Assembly: GCA_020445405.1 (NCBI GenBank)
Contig: JAGRGQ010000009.1
Location: 1 to 64,000 of the forward strand
Source of the DNA: Gammaproteobacteria bacterium
GTDB lineage: Bacteria; Pseudomonadota; Gammaproteobacteria; Chromatiales; Chromatiaceae
Reading direction: 5' to 3'
DNA length: 64,000 nucleotides
The position numbers were made by a program, and so were the translations under genes. Positions 9,405-18,982 of the stretch are shown piece after piece (positions within the stretch are counted from its first letter, which is position 1; each line of letters begins with the position of its first letter). The notes below the pieces were generated by a model, which searched no databases, was not told the DNA's origin, and was given only the letters and a program-made list of their open reading frames with translations.

Positions 9405-11048
9405 CTATGTCCCGCCCGGTATATCCGATTGCGCCTCCATCATCCGTGCGAGTGCGCTGCGAATCACCTTCCCATTCCTGGTGCGTGGATACTCATCCAT
9501 GAGATGGATCATTCTGGGCCGCTTGTAGCCGGCCAAATGCTCAGCTCCGTATTGCAGCAGCGCTGCCTTTTCCGCTTTCTGTCCTGATTGCGGAACCACG
9601 CAGATGGCGACCAGTGTCTTGTCTTTGCCGATGCGTTGTCCGATGGCGACACAATCGGCAACGGCGGGATGATTCTTCATTACCCGTTCTATCTCATGCG
9701 GCGATACGCGATATCCGAAGGTATTGATAATGTCGTCACGCCGCCCCAGAAACCAGATATATCCATCTTCGTCCCTGCGGGCGTAATCTCCGGTCAGGAA
9801 AAATCCATTGCGGTGCATGCGTGCCGTTTCATCAGGCTGTTTCCAGTAGCCGATGAACTTTCCGGGGTCGTCCGCGGGCAGCGCGATCATCCCCTCCTCG
9901 CCGATCGCAACTTCGTTGCAGTCGGCATCCAGCAGATGTACATCGTGCCCGGGCTGCGGCAGGCCCACAGAGCCGGGGCGAATCGGATGAAATATGTTGT
10001 GAGAGATGTAGTATGAACACTCGGACATGCCCATGGCTTCGTAAATGTCCAGACCGAAGCGCTCCCGCCAGGCGCGCAGCATCTCATCGGAGAGGGATTC
10101 TCCCGCGCTCATGCAGTGGCGCAGCGAGGGTAAGTCTCCGGCTTTGAAATCGGTTTTCTGCATGATCTGTCGAAATATAGTGGGCACCCCGACGAAGATG
10201 GTGCAGTCATGTTTCCTTATCATGCGCGGCCAGAGTTGGGCATCGTTTTTACCCTCATGCACAACCACTGTCCTGCCGTTGTAAAACGGATCCATCAACC
10301 CGGTTCCCAGTACATAGGTCCAGTTGAACTTTCCCGAATGCAGAATCCGGTCGCCCTCCCTGAAATCAAACCAATGGGTATTGGAAGGGGTGCGGCCGAT
10401 CAGCGCGCGGTGGGCGTGCAGTACGCCCTTGGGGTGTCCGGTGGTGCCGGATGTATAGACAAGATAGGCGGGATCCTCCGCACGGGTGCGATGGGCTGGG
10501 ACGAAATGCTCGATTTGAGCAAGTTCCCGTGGCAGATCGTGCAGCGCGAGGTGTCCACTCCCCGCCGGCATATTCCCCTCACCGGCGAGAAATACCAGTT
10601 CGAGCGACCGCAAACCGTTCAGCTCCTGTTCGAGTCCAGGCCACATTGATTTGTGTGTGACAAGCACGCGGGCGGCAGAGTCCCGAGCCAGATAGCGCAC
10701 CTCCTCTGCTACCAGCAGCGTCGAGGTGGGTACCGCCACTGCGCCGGATTTCAGCGTTCCCAGAAAAGCGGTGGGAAAATCCAGCGAGTTGGGCAGTCTT
10801 ATCAGCACCCGTTCGCCGACGGCTATCCCATGAATTCTCAGCAGCTGGGCAAACCGACTGGTGTATTCGGCCAGCTGCTCGAAAGTCGCACCGGCGACTC
10901 CGGCCTCGTCATCTTCAACGATCATTGCCGTGCGGGATGCCGCAGCGCTCCCCAGATGTGCATCGGTACAGGCTGCACCGATGTTGAAAAACTCGGGGAT
11001 TTTCCATTGCCAATGTTCACCGGCATCCATCATTTTCAATCGTACCAT
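9405..11048 (-). CDS. AMP-forming acyl-CoA synthetase
   Basis: 547 residues of the ANL superfamily. The AMP-binding signature YTSGTTGHPKG lies near residue 190. Motif YEAMGMSECSYY and the hinge region FFLTGDYARRDEDGYIWFLGRRDDIINTFGYRVSP follow, and the C-terminal catalytic Lys is in RTRNGKVIRS. It activates a carboxylic acid with ATP and CoA through an acyl-adenylate. The layout is close to acetate, benzoate or medium-chain ligases, and the acid cannot be named. It is on the same strand as the CoA-transferase fusion and divergent from the citrate-lyase-like gene. A shared CoA-ester pathway is an inference from proximity. Confidence 0.88.
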   Translation of the reverse strand: MVRLKMMDAGEHWQWKIPEFFNIGAACTDAHLGSAAASRTAMIVEDDEAGVAGATFEQLAEYTSRFAQLLRIHGIAVGERVLIRLPNSLDFPTAFLGTLKSGAVAVPTSTLLVAEEVRYLARDSAARVLVTHKSMWPGLEQELNGLRSLELVFLAGEGNMPAGSGHLALHDLPRELAQIEHFVPAHRTRAEDPAYLVYTSGTTGHPKGVLHAHRALIGRTPSNTHWFDFREGDRILHSGKFNWTYVLGTGLMDPFYNGRTVVVHEGKNDAQLWPRMIRKHDCTIFVGVPTIFRQIMQKTDFKAGDLPSLRHCMSAGESLSDEMLRAWRERFGLDIYEAMGMSECSYYISHNIFHPIRPGSVGLPQPGHDVHLLDADCNEVAIGEEGMIALPADDPGKFIGYWKQPDETARMHRNGFFLTGDYARRDEDGYIWFLGRRDDIINTFGYRVSPHEIERVMKNHPAVADCVAIGQRIGKDKTLVAICVVPQSGQKAEKAALLQYGAEHLAGYKRPRMIHLMDEYPRTRNGKVIRSALARMMEAQSDIPGGT

Positions 11049-11650
11049 GCGGGAATCGGGATACTTCTGGTCAGGCCATATCGGAGCTTACCCGGCTTAA
11101 CGCCGGAAAGCCTCTACTCCGCCATTCCGACGCATGCCGGAATCCGGGGAAGCACCATCAATGGTTGTGAATCCCGGACTGCGCCGGGACGGCGGTGACA
11201 GGCACGCGGAGTTCGGATCCGTCGGGTGATGGTGCTGACTCAGACCCATGTGCTCTGCAGCGGCCGTGTTACAGCCAGCGGCGGCTTTCAATAAGCCTTC
11301 GGACAGCGGGCGACACATTGGGGCAGGGGTACAGACCGGAGCGGCTTGCAATCACACTGAATGTTGACAATACTAGACGCGAAATTATTGCACTGCAACA
11401 ATTTTTTTATCGGCATCGTTCTTTGCCGATGCTTTGAACGTGTTTCGAAATCAAAAAAAATTTAATAATAGTTTCATACTGTTATCAATAAATTGTATCT
11501 TTTTACTGTAATAGATATTGCTTATACCGGATTAACTGCATTGAATATATAAAGCAGTATCAGTGCGACTCAGATGGAGAACGACCCAACTTTGTCTATT
11601 CCAGCAGGCACAGTTGTCCCGTTCGGGATTAATAACAGGAGAACCAACGA
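11049..11650. other. intergenic region between divergent CoA-ester genes
   Basis: About 600 bases with no supported gene. The left part carries a GC-rich palindrome near 11125-11147. The right part (11440-11560) is strongly AT-rich for this genome (TTTAATAATAG, TTGTATCTTTTTACTG) and is the likely regulatory region for the lyase gene at 11651. No specific operator is identifiable. Confidence 0.35.
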
Positions 11651-12646
11651 ATGACAAAAGCCGTTCACCCCAACGATGCATTGTTCAGCGGCGAAAAGCC
11701 GTTCCCGATTATTCCAACCTGCGAACATTATGCGGGCAGTGAAAAACTGATACGTAAGGCTCTCGAGCTGCAGGATAAACTGGGCCCTATTTTCGACGTA
11801 AGCTGCGATTGCGAGGATGGCGCCCCATCCGGGAAGGAGCGGGAGCATGCGGAGATGATCGTTCGGCTGCTGAACGACGGCGACGTCAACAAACTGAAGA
11901 TGGCCGGCGCACGAATTCATGACTACAGTCACCCGCATTGGAAACAGGATGTGGATATCCTGGTCAGGGGTATCGGCGAAATTACCGCTTATATCACGAT
12001 TCCGAAGATCACCGACGTCGACCATCTGAGCGAAATGGTCGAATATATCCAGCAGGCTGCGAAGAGCAACGGCATCTCCCGGGAGATCCCGCTGCATGTG
12101 CTGATCGAAACCCACGGCGCGCTGCGTGATATTTGGAAGATTGCAGCGTTACCCTGGATTCAGGTGCTGGATTTCGGCCTGATGGATTTTGTCAGCGGAC
12201 ACCACGGCGCCATACCCGCTTCAGCCATGCGCAGTCCCGGTCAGTTCGAGCACGCTTTGCTGGTGCGTGCGAAAGCGGAGATCGTGGCGGCCGCGCTGGC
12301 CAATGGCATCGTGCCATCCCACAATGTCAGTCTGGATCTCAAGAATCAGCACTCCACCTACGCCGACGCATACCGGGCGCGAAATGATTTCGGATTTCTG
12401 CGGATGTGGAGTATCTATCCGCCCCAGATCGCTGCGATCGTCGAAGCCATGCGGCCGGAATACACCGAAGTCAGAGATGCGGCGGCTATATTGCTGGCAG
12501 CACAGAAAGCGGATTGGGGTCCAATTCAATACGATGGTGAACTGCACGACCGCGCCACCTACCGCTACTTTTGGGAATTGCTGCGCAAGGCGCACGTGAC
12601 CGGCGTGAAAGTGCCGGAAGATGCGGAAGCCGCTTTTTTCGCGTAA
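11651..12646 (+). CDS. HpcH/HpaI aldolase / citrate lyase beta-like CoA-ester lyase
   Basis: 331 residues. The TIM-barrel metal-binding motifs of the CitE-like family are present: CDCEDGAPSG (acidic ligand pair in the position of the family's DLED) and HVLIETHGALRDI (Glu ligand and substrate helix). Relatives cleave citryl-CoA, malyl-CoA or methylmalyl-CoA. There are no citrate lyase alpha or gamma subunits beside it, so a free-standing malyl-CoA-type lyase is more likely. A good ribosome site (ACAGGAGAA) precedes ATG 11651. It is divergent from the ligase and CoA-transferase pair and may share their pathway. Confidence 0.8.
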   Translation: MTKAVHPNDALFSGEKPFPIIPTCEHYAGSEKLIRKALELQDKLGPIFDVSCDCEDGAPSGKEREHAEMIVRLLNDGDVNKLKMAGARIHDYSHPHWKQDVDILVRGIGEITAYITIPKITDVDHLSEMVEYIQQAAKSNGISREIPLHVLIETHGALRDIWKIAALPWIQVLDFGLMDFVSGHHGAIPASAMRSPGQFEHALLVRAKAEIVAAALANGIVPSHNVSLDLKNQHSTYADAYRARNDFGFLRMWSIYPPQIAAIVEAMRPEYTEVRDAAAILLAAQKADWGPIQYDGELHDRATYRYFWELLRKAHVTGVKVPEDAEAAFFA

Positions 12647-12867
12647 TCGAGATGCGCGAAATCGTCTGACGTTGATCCGGGCAGGTATAAAACATTACTT
12701 AAGCGCTGTTTAATGACTTCTATCAAGCAATGATTAGCAGGAATCGGGTTATTCTTTCTCAGTTTATGATTATTTCGTAACTAGCGATAAAACCGAGAAA
12801 TTTTCAGGGTTAGGATTGCCGGTCAGTAAAGTCGTGTAACAACATCCGGACGGATAAAAAACCGCAG

Positions 12868-15261
12868 ATGGCAATAGAACCGGGGCCGCTCAAACAAAAA
12901 ATGGATGTGGAGCTGACTAAAAAACGCGTCATCACGCCGCGCCAGCTGGGCTTGGCGGTGACACTGGTCTACGCGCTGTTGGGCGCGCTGCTGATCGTGA
13001 TACCCGCCTACCAGGCTGCCGTTCCGATCTCTGCTTCCCTGGGCACCTCGTTGCGGGATTGGATCTATCTGGCGTCATCGTCGGTGATGGTCTATTTCCT
13101 CGCCCAGTTTTTTACGCGCAAGCTGATTCAGGGCGACTACCGGGTTTCGCTGGACAGCGGCGAGTCCGAACGCGATATGGCACGGCGTCTGGCGAGACTG
13201 CAGCTGACAACGGAAGCCATTCTCTCATCATCGACCCAGGGAATATTCGGGCTGGACGCCGATGGCCGGGTCACCTTTATCAATCGGGCTGCTTGTGAAA
13301 TGCTCGGTTTTGAACCGGATGAGTTGATAGGCGAATCACACCATACAAAGGTTCACCACCATCGCATGGGCGGAACCCCATATCCGGAAGATCAGTGCCC
13401 GATTTATACCGCGCTGCGCCAGGGTGCTGCCACCCAGGGAGAGGAGAGCTATATCCGCAAAGACGGGACCCAACTGCCAATCGAGTTCACCTGTAACCCG
13501 CTGTGGGACGCCGGGATAATGCGCGGGGCGGTGGTCTTTTTCAAGGATATCAGCCAGCGCCTCACCAGTGAATCCAGACTGCGGGTCCACTCGACGGTAT
13601 TCGAAAGCATCATGGAGGGTGTTGCAGTTACCGATGCAAACGTCAATATTATCTCCGTCAACCCCGCATTTACCCACATCACCGGCTTCAAGCCAGAGGA
13701 GGTTTTGGGCAAAAACCCGAGAGTAATGAAATCCGGCCGGCACGATAAAGAGTTCTACCGCAGCATGTGGGATGCGATTAACCAACATGGAAGCTGGAGC
13801 GGCGAGATCTGGAACCGGCGCAAGAGCGGCAGTATCCAACCGGAGTGGCTGAATATAACCCGGGTCTGCGACGAGGCCGGAACCACCACCAATTACGTCG
13901 CCAGTTTCATCGATACCAGCGCGATAAGAGCCTCCCAGGAACAGCTCCACCATCTTGCTCATCACGACAATCTTACCGGGCTGCCCAACCGGCTCCTCTT
14001 CAATGATCGCCTCGAGCAGTCCTGTAAACGGGCACGCAGGGAGGCGTGCCGCGTCGCCATTCTGTTCATGGATCTGGATGATTTCAAAAAAATCAACGAT
14101 ACGCTGGGTCATCAGGTGGGCGACGAAGTACTCAGGCAGGCAGCCAGGCGCATCAAGGCGCTGCTGAGAAAACAGGATACGGTAGCCCGTCTTGGTGGCG
14201 ATGAGTTTGTCATCCTGCTCGACCGGCTGGACCGACCGGAGGATGCCTCATTGGTGGCGAGGAAGGTGCTGTCGACGCTGAAACAGCCGTTCAAAATCGC
14301 AGAGCGCGATCTTTATATCGGTGTGAGTATCGGTATTTCCATCTATCCGCAGGACGGCGAAGATAGCAACACGCTGGTAAAAAATGCAGACATTTCGATG
14401 TATCGCGCCAAACAGATGGGCAAGAATCACTTCCAGTTCTACACCGAAGAGTTGTCCCTGACGGTAAACCGCAGGATGGAGTTGGAAACCGATCTGCGCA
14501 TGGCGCTGGAGGCGAATCAGCTGCAACTTTACTATCAGCCCCAGGTGTCGCTCGCGGACCGGCGCATTGTTGCTGCCGAAGCGTTGCTGCGCTGGCATCA
14601 TCCCGGGCACGGTCTGATTCCGGCGGCGGAATTTATCCAACTGGCGGAAGAGACCGGCCTGATACTGCCCATCGGTGAATGGGCGCTGAATGAGGCATGC
14701 AGGCAGGCGTGCGCCTGGGACCGTCAGGGCCTGGGTGGGATCAGGATCTCGGTAAATATCTCCTGCGTACAGGTGCAGCGTACCGATCTGTTCGCACTGG
14801 TTCAGGCGGCGCTGCGGGAGAGCGGACTGCAGCCGTCGCTGCTGGAGCTTGAGTTCGCTGAAAACTGCATCATGGGCGGGCCAGAGAAGACGGTCGAGGT
14901 GCTGGCGCGATTGAAGGCGTTTGGCGTCGGTATATCCATCGACGATTTCGGGTCGGGGTACTCTTCCATCAGCTATCTGCAGCGACTCCCCCTGTGCCGG
15001 TTGAAAATGAGCCGTTCTCTGCTTGAGGGCGTTCCGTCGAACAGCACCAACAGTGCACTCGTGGATGCTGTCGTCTCCGTGGGCGGGAAGTTCGGAATTC
15101 CGGTTACGGCAAGCGGTATTGAGCAGGAGGGGCAGATGCGTTTTGCGCTGGAGATCGGCTGCGAGGCGGGACAGGGTTTTCTCCATGGCAATCCCCTGCC
15201 GCCCGACCAGTTTCAGCAGCAACTGCTGGTTGAAGCCGACTCATCCCGGCACCAGCCATGA
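12868..15261 (+). CDS. membrane PAS-PAS-GGDEF-EAL cyclic-di-GMP protein
   Basis: 797 residues. Two membrane helices lie at about 30-80, two PAS domains at about 115-350 (FGLDADGRVTFINRAACEMLGF; AVTDANVNIISVNPAFTHITGF), GGDEF at about 360-525 with RLGGDEFVILL, and EAL at about 535-790 with AAEALLRWHHP. It could make and break cyclic di-GMP. The GGDEF motif is intact. In the EAL half the metal and catalytic positions look kept (NISCVQ, LELEF, IDDFGSGYSS, GIEQEGQ, GQGF), but the usual KIDRSF is KMSRSL. The preferred start is ATG 12868, although the ribosome site is weak. It stands as a single gene. Confidence 0.9.
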   Translation: MAIEPGPLKQKMDVELTKKRVITPRQLGLAVTLVYALLGALLIVIPAYQAAVPISASLGTSLRDWIYLASSSVMVYFLAQFFTRKLIQGDYRVSLDSGESERDMARRLARLQLTTEAILSSSTQGIFGLDADGRVTFINRAACEMLGFEPDELIGESHHTKVHHHRMGGTPYPEDQCPIYTALRQGAATQGEESYIRKDGTQLPIEFTCNPLWDAGIMRGAVVFFKDISQRLTSESRLRVHSTVFESIMEGVAVTDANVNIISVNPAFTHITGFKPEEVLGKNPRVMKSGRHDKEFYRSMWDAINQHGSWSGEIWNRRKSGSIQPEWLNITRVCDEAGTTTNYVASFIDTSAIRASQEQLHHLAHHDNLTGLPNRLLFNDRLEQSCKRARREACRVAILFMDLDDFKKINDTLGHQVGDEVLRQAARRIKALLRKQDTVARLGGDEFVILLDRLDRPEDASLVARKVLSTLKQPFKIAERDLYIGVSIGISIYPQDGEDSNTLVKNADISMYRAKQMGKNHFQFYTEELSLTVNRRMELETDLRMALEANQLQLYYQPQVSLADRRIVAAEALLRWHHPGHGLIPAAEFIQLAEETGLILPIGEWALNEACRQACAWDRQGLGGIRISVNISCVQVQRTDLFALVQAALRESGLQPSLLELEFAENCIMGGPEKTVEVLARLKAFGVGISIDDFGSGYSSISYLQRLPLCRLKMSRSLLEGVPSNSTNSALVDAVVSVGGKFGIPVTASGIEQEGQMRFALEIGCEAGQGFLHGNPLPPDQFQQQLLVEADSSRHQP

Positions 15262-15308
15262 TGGCGGCGGTGTAAAGCTCAGGTCAGCGCCATGCTGCAT
15301 CCTACTCG

Positions 15309-15747
15309 TCAGTTCGCACTTCGCCGGTCACGCACCTCATAGACGACGGAGCGTTCGGAACCGTCCCTGAACTCAAGCGTTACCGGAATCTTCTGGCCGG
15401 CTGTCAGCGGCTCCGTGCCGTAAAACATCAGGTGGTAACCCGTTTCGCTGCCGAATACGACGCTGCCGTGCGCGGGTATTTCGACTTCAGATTGTTGCTG
15501 CATGCGAGCCAGATCATCGACGACGAAGGATTTGTGAATCTCTATTTTTTCCGCCTTCGGGCTGCTTGCGGCTATCAGGTATCTTGGCCTGTCGCCGTTG
15601 TTCCGCAGCGTCATCAGTGCCGCAGTAACCGAGATGACCGGGGGTATCTCTGCGATCCAGGCGTTTTGCACATCGATATCGCTGTTGCCCTGATCGGCAC
15701 ACGCAGAAACGCACAGAAGAAGCACGACAATCGGGATTTTTCGCATG
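15309..15747 (-). CDS. PCu(A)C family periplasmic copper chaperone lipoprotein
   Basis: 146 residues from MRKIPIVVLLLCVSACADQ at 15747; the open frame extends further upstream but this start gives a clean lipoprotein signal with lipobox VSAC. The copper-binding pattern of the family is visible: IEIHKSFVVDDLARMQQQ, then PAHGSVVF and YHLMFYG, supplying His and Met ligands. PCu(A)C proteins deliver Cu(I) to the CuA site of cytochrome oxidase in the periplasm. It is upstream of, and on the same strand as, no obvious oxidase gene; the di-haem peroxidase gene lies on its other side, also reading leftward. Confidence 0.88.
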
Positions 15748-15917
15748 GGTCGGCAGAGGTCAGGGATCCGTGGAAAAGGGAAGCGACGCAGTAGAGTCAG
15801 GGATCTGCTGCTCTCCGCTGCATCATCGCAGGCAAGTCCAGCAGCATGGAGTGTGACAAAAAATGGGTGGGATTGCACGCTCTCTTAACCGGATCTGCTT
15901 CGCCCGGACGACCTGGT

Positions 15918-16907
15918 CTAAGGCCGTATCTCCAGTGCCTTGTCGCTCAGCGACCCCAGAAAAGCCACAATATCCCCAATCTCTTCCGGCTTCAATTCAA
16001 CATCGAGCTGCATCCGACCCATCAACTGGACTGCATCAGCCAGCGAGGTGGCGGAACCGTCGTGAAACCAAGGCGCGGTGAGCGCCACGTTGCGCAGCGA
16101 TGCGACCTTGAAGACCATTCGGTCCTCCTCTTTCTTCGTTATTTCGAAGCGGCCCTGGTCCTCGCTGCTGTGGAAAGGCGCGTATGCCCCCAATTTTTCA
16201 TAGAGGGTTCCGCCAATCAGCGGACCGTCATGACAGCGGACACAGTTGCTGCGAATGAACAGATTCAGCCCGTTCCGTTCCCGCGCATTCAGCGCCTCCT
16301 TGTCTCCCGACAGAAAATCATCGAAACGGGATTCGCTGCGCAGCGTTCTTTCAAATGCGGCGATGGCATGCGCAATATTGGCATAGGTGATGGGTGTATC
16401 GCTGTCCGGATACGCGCTTCGGAAAGCCGACCGGTACTCTTCCAGCGCGGCCAGTTTCACAACCACGGTCTGTTGATCGGGCATGCCCATCTCTATGGGG
16501 TTCAGGATCGGTTGCCCGGCCTGATCGGCAAGATCTTTCGCCCGGCCGTCCCAGAAAAGGGCGAACTGCCAACCCGCGTTCAGAACGGTTGGTGTATTTC
16601 TGTTCCCCAGCGTACCTTCCGCCCCCGGGGATCTCGGCAGGTTGTCCATGCCGGCACGCTGATTGTCCAGCGGATGGCAACTGGCGCAGGACTGGGTGTC
16701 GTTGATGGAGAGGCGCGGGTCTGAGTAGAGTTTTCTGCCCAGCGCGATCAACTCAGGCGTATCGTTTTCCGCTCCGGGCATCTCGGCCGGAAGCGGGGAG
16801 AAGTGGCGGCTGGCCTTGCGCATCAGGCGTTCAGTGTTTTCCGCCGATGCGTTGATGGTAAACAGCCCGGTGCAGAGCAACAGGGCGGGCAAGAGAGTGC
16901 GAGACAT
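15918..16907 (-). CDS. di-haem cytochrome c peroxidase family protein (MauG/CcpA-like)
   Basis: 329 residues with a Sec signal peptide (MSRTLLPALLLCTGLFTINASA). Two haem c sites are present, CASCH (about residue 80) and CVRCH (about residue 220), in the spacing of bacterial cytochrome c peroxidases. The TLGNRNTPTVLNAGW and FWDGRAKDLADQA segments are also typical. It probably reduces hydrogen peroxide in the periplasm with electrons from a small cytochrome or azurin; a MauG-like oxidising role is possible. The start at 16907 is followed by the signal peptide and preceded by GGAGAT. It reads toward the copper chaperone gene. Confidence 0.92.
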   Translation of the reverse strand: MSRTLLPALLLCTGLFTINASAENTERLMRKASRHFSPLPAEMPGAENDTPELIALGRKLYSDPRLSINDTQSCASCHPLDNQRAGMDNLPRSPGAEGTLGNRNTPTVLNAGWQFALFWDGRAKDLADQAGQPILNPIEMGMPDQQTVVVKLAALEEYRSAFRSAYPDSDTPITYANIAHAIAAFERTLRSESRFDDFLSGDKEALNARERNGLNLFIRSNCVRCHDGPLIGGTLYEKLGAYAPFHSSEDQGRFEITKKEEDRMVFKVASLRNVALTAPWFHDGSATSLADAVQLMGRMQLDVELKPEEIGDIVAFLGSLSDKALEIRP

Positions 16908-17276
16908 TCCAAATCTCCTGTATGGCCGGTTTGTATGGGTGGACGCCCGGCGATCTGTGTTTCGATTTTATTAGAATCTGTCCACGTGGACCATTCAGTA
17001 TTGATGTTTTCCGAAAGGTGAACACATTTCCCGGCAGGCTCAAGGGCGTACCGGCTTGCGGAAATTAATCCGGATAATTCTGTTACGATTAAGCGGGTCA
17101 GATTCCGGTTGAAACGGTTCAATCCGCACTCTATGCCGACTTGATCACGCCGGTCAGATGCTGTCTGCTGAGGGCGGTCGGGGTGCCGGGTGCGAAATCT
17201 GGGTCAGCTGTCCATCCGATATTCCGGGTGCGATAATAGCGTCCTGATTCATCGAGGGGAGTGTAGGGGATTGATT
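16908..17276. other. divergent intergenic region, peroxidase / gspE
   Basis: About 370 bases between the divergent peroxidase and gspE genes, expected to hold both promoters. An open frame upstream of gspE from 17190 is in phase with it, but the residues are not GspE-like. I see no specific operator. Confidence 0.3.
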
Positions 17277-18956
17277 ATGCAACTCAGCGAGATTCTGCTT
17301 GAACAGGGGCTGCTGGACAGTGCCGGACTTGAGCGCGCGCTAAAGGCACAGCGGGAGCTGGGCGATGATCTGGGCGATATCCTGATCAAGCTCGGCATCG
17401 TGTCCGAGGGCAGTCTGGCCGCTGCGCTGGCTCGCCAGCATGGACTGCCACTGGCCGCAAAGGCGGATTACCCGACCGCGCCGCTCTACCTCAGCAAAGT
17501 CTCCTTGAACTTTCTCAAGGCATCCAAAATAGTACCGCTGCGGGAGCGGGATGGCGGACTTGCGCTGGCGATGGTCAATCCGGCGGACGACTACGCCATC
17601 AAAGCCATGGCGATGCTCACGGGTATGCCGATACACCCCTGCGTCGGTACACAGAAGGAGATTGAGTCCGCACTCAATTCACTCTATGGTGACGGACGCA
17701 GCTCACTCGACCGGATTATTGACGATGCAGGCCAGGAGCGTTCCGGTGACAATGAGGAGGATATCGAGCGGCTGAAGGACCTGGCCAGCGAAGCTCCCAT
17801 CGTGCGACTGGTGAACAGCCTGTTCCTGCGTGCCTACGAAGAGCGGGCATCGGATATCCATATTGAGCCTGCGGAAGGCAGACTGCGGGTCAGATTTCGT
17901 ATCGACGGGGTGATGCGGGAGGCCGATTCCGCCCCCAAGCGGCTGGCATCCGCGATCGTATCCCGTATCAAGATTATGGCGCATCTCAATATCGCGGAAA
18001 GGAGGCTGTCACAGGACGGCCGTATTCGGCTGCAAGTGCGGGATCAGGGCGTGGATATGCGGGTGTCGACGATTCCCACGCTGCACGGCGAGAGCGTGGT
18101 GCTGAGGCTGCTCGAACAGAATGCTGTGGCGCTCGACTTCAATGTGCTCGGGTTTGATCCGCAAACCAGGGACCGCATTTTCAAAACATTGTCTCAACGC
18201 CACGGCATTTTTCTGGTGACCGGTCCGACCGGCAGCGGAAAGACGACGACGCTCTATACCGCACTGACACGTCTGAATCAGCCGGAGCGGAAAATTATCA
18301 CCGTGGAGGACCCGGTGGAGTATCAACTTGAAGGGGTGACCCAGATCCAGGTCAATCCGGATATTGGCCTGACCTTCGCGAATGTACTGCGCTCAATCGT
18401 CCGTCAGGATCCTGATGTGATCATGGTCGGTGAGATGCGGGATCTGGAGACTGCTGAAATTGCCGTGCAATCCGCGTTGACCGGCCATATGGTGCTCTCG
18501 ACGCTGCACACCAATGATGCGGCCGGGGCGATAACCCGCATGCTGGACATGGGGGTTGAGGATTATCTCCTGACCTCTACCGTCAACGGCGTGCTCGGAC
18601 AACGGTTGGTGCGTTCGCTCTGTAGCCGTTGCAAGCTGCCCTACCGCGCCTCGGATGAATTGGTGAAACGCCTGCAGCTGGACAGATTGAAGCCGGAAGG
18701 GGAGATTGTGCTGCACAGGTCAACCGGCTGTGATCTCTGCTCGGGGGTGGGCTATACCGGCCGGATCGGGATATTTGAATTTCTTGAAGTAAACGATGGC
18801 ATCCGGGATCTGGTGTTGAAGCGAGCCGATTCTGCCGGCATTTACCGGGCCGCCCGGGCGCAGGGAATGGTCAACATGTACGAGGATGGCATCGGCAAGG
18901 CGCTGGCGGGGCTGACTACTGTCGAAGAGGTGTTGCGGGTGACCAGGGAGAATTGA
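17277..18956 (+). CDS. gspE: type II secretion ATPase GspE
   Basis: 559 residues from ATG 17277, with an AGGGG site upstream; the in-frame start at 17190 adds unrelated residues. The N-terminal domain (MQLSEILLEQGLLDSAGLERAL) is the MshEN/N1 type that docks to GspL. The ATPase domain has Walker A GPTGSGKTTT (about 315-324), an Asp-box, Walker B VIMVGEMRD and a His-box. CXXC pairs (CSRC, CDLC) form the zinc finger typical of GspE. It powers pseudopilus assembly from the cytoplasmic face. gspF follows 26 bases downstream, probably in one operon. Confidence 0.95.
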   Translation: MQLSEILLEQGLLDSAGLERALKAQRELGDDLGDILIKLGIVSEGSLAAALARQHGLPLAAKADYPTAPLYLSKVSLNFLKASKIVPLRERDGGLALAMVNPADDYAIKAMAMLTGMPIHPCVGTQKEIESALNSLYGDGRSSLDRIIDDAGQERSGDNEEDIERLKDLASEAPIVRLVNSLFLRAYEERASDIHIEPAEGRLRVRFRIDGVMREADSAPKRLASAIVSRIKIMAHLNIAERRLSQDGRIRLQVRDQGVDMRVSTIPTLHGESVVLRLLEQNAVALDFNVLGFDPQTRDRIFKTLSQRHGIFLVTGPTGSGKTTTLYTALTRLNQPERKIITVEDPVEYQLEGVTQIQVNPDIGLTFANVLRSIVRQDPDVIMVGEMRDLETAEIAVQSALTGHMVLSTLHTNDAAGAITRMLDMGVEDYLLTSTVNGVLGQRLVRSLCSRCKLPYRASDELVKRLQLDRLKPEGEIVLHRSTGCDLCSGVGYTGRIGIFEFLEVNDGIRDLVLKRADSAGIYRAARAQGMVNMYEDGIGKALAGLTTVEEVLRVTREN

Positions 18957-18982
18957 GCGGACGCTAAGGATACGGATTTGCG

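Noticed and set aside
14248..15222. Long minus-strand frame inside the GGDEF-EAL gene
   Set aside because: Mirror of a strongly coding plus-strand gene in GC-rich DNA; composition is that of an antisense shadow.
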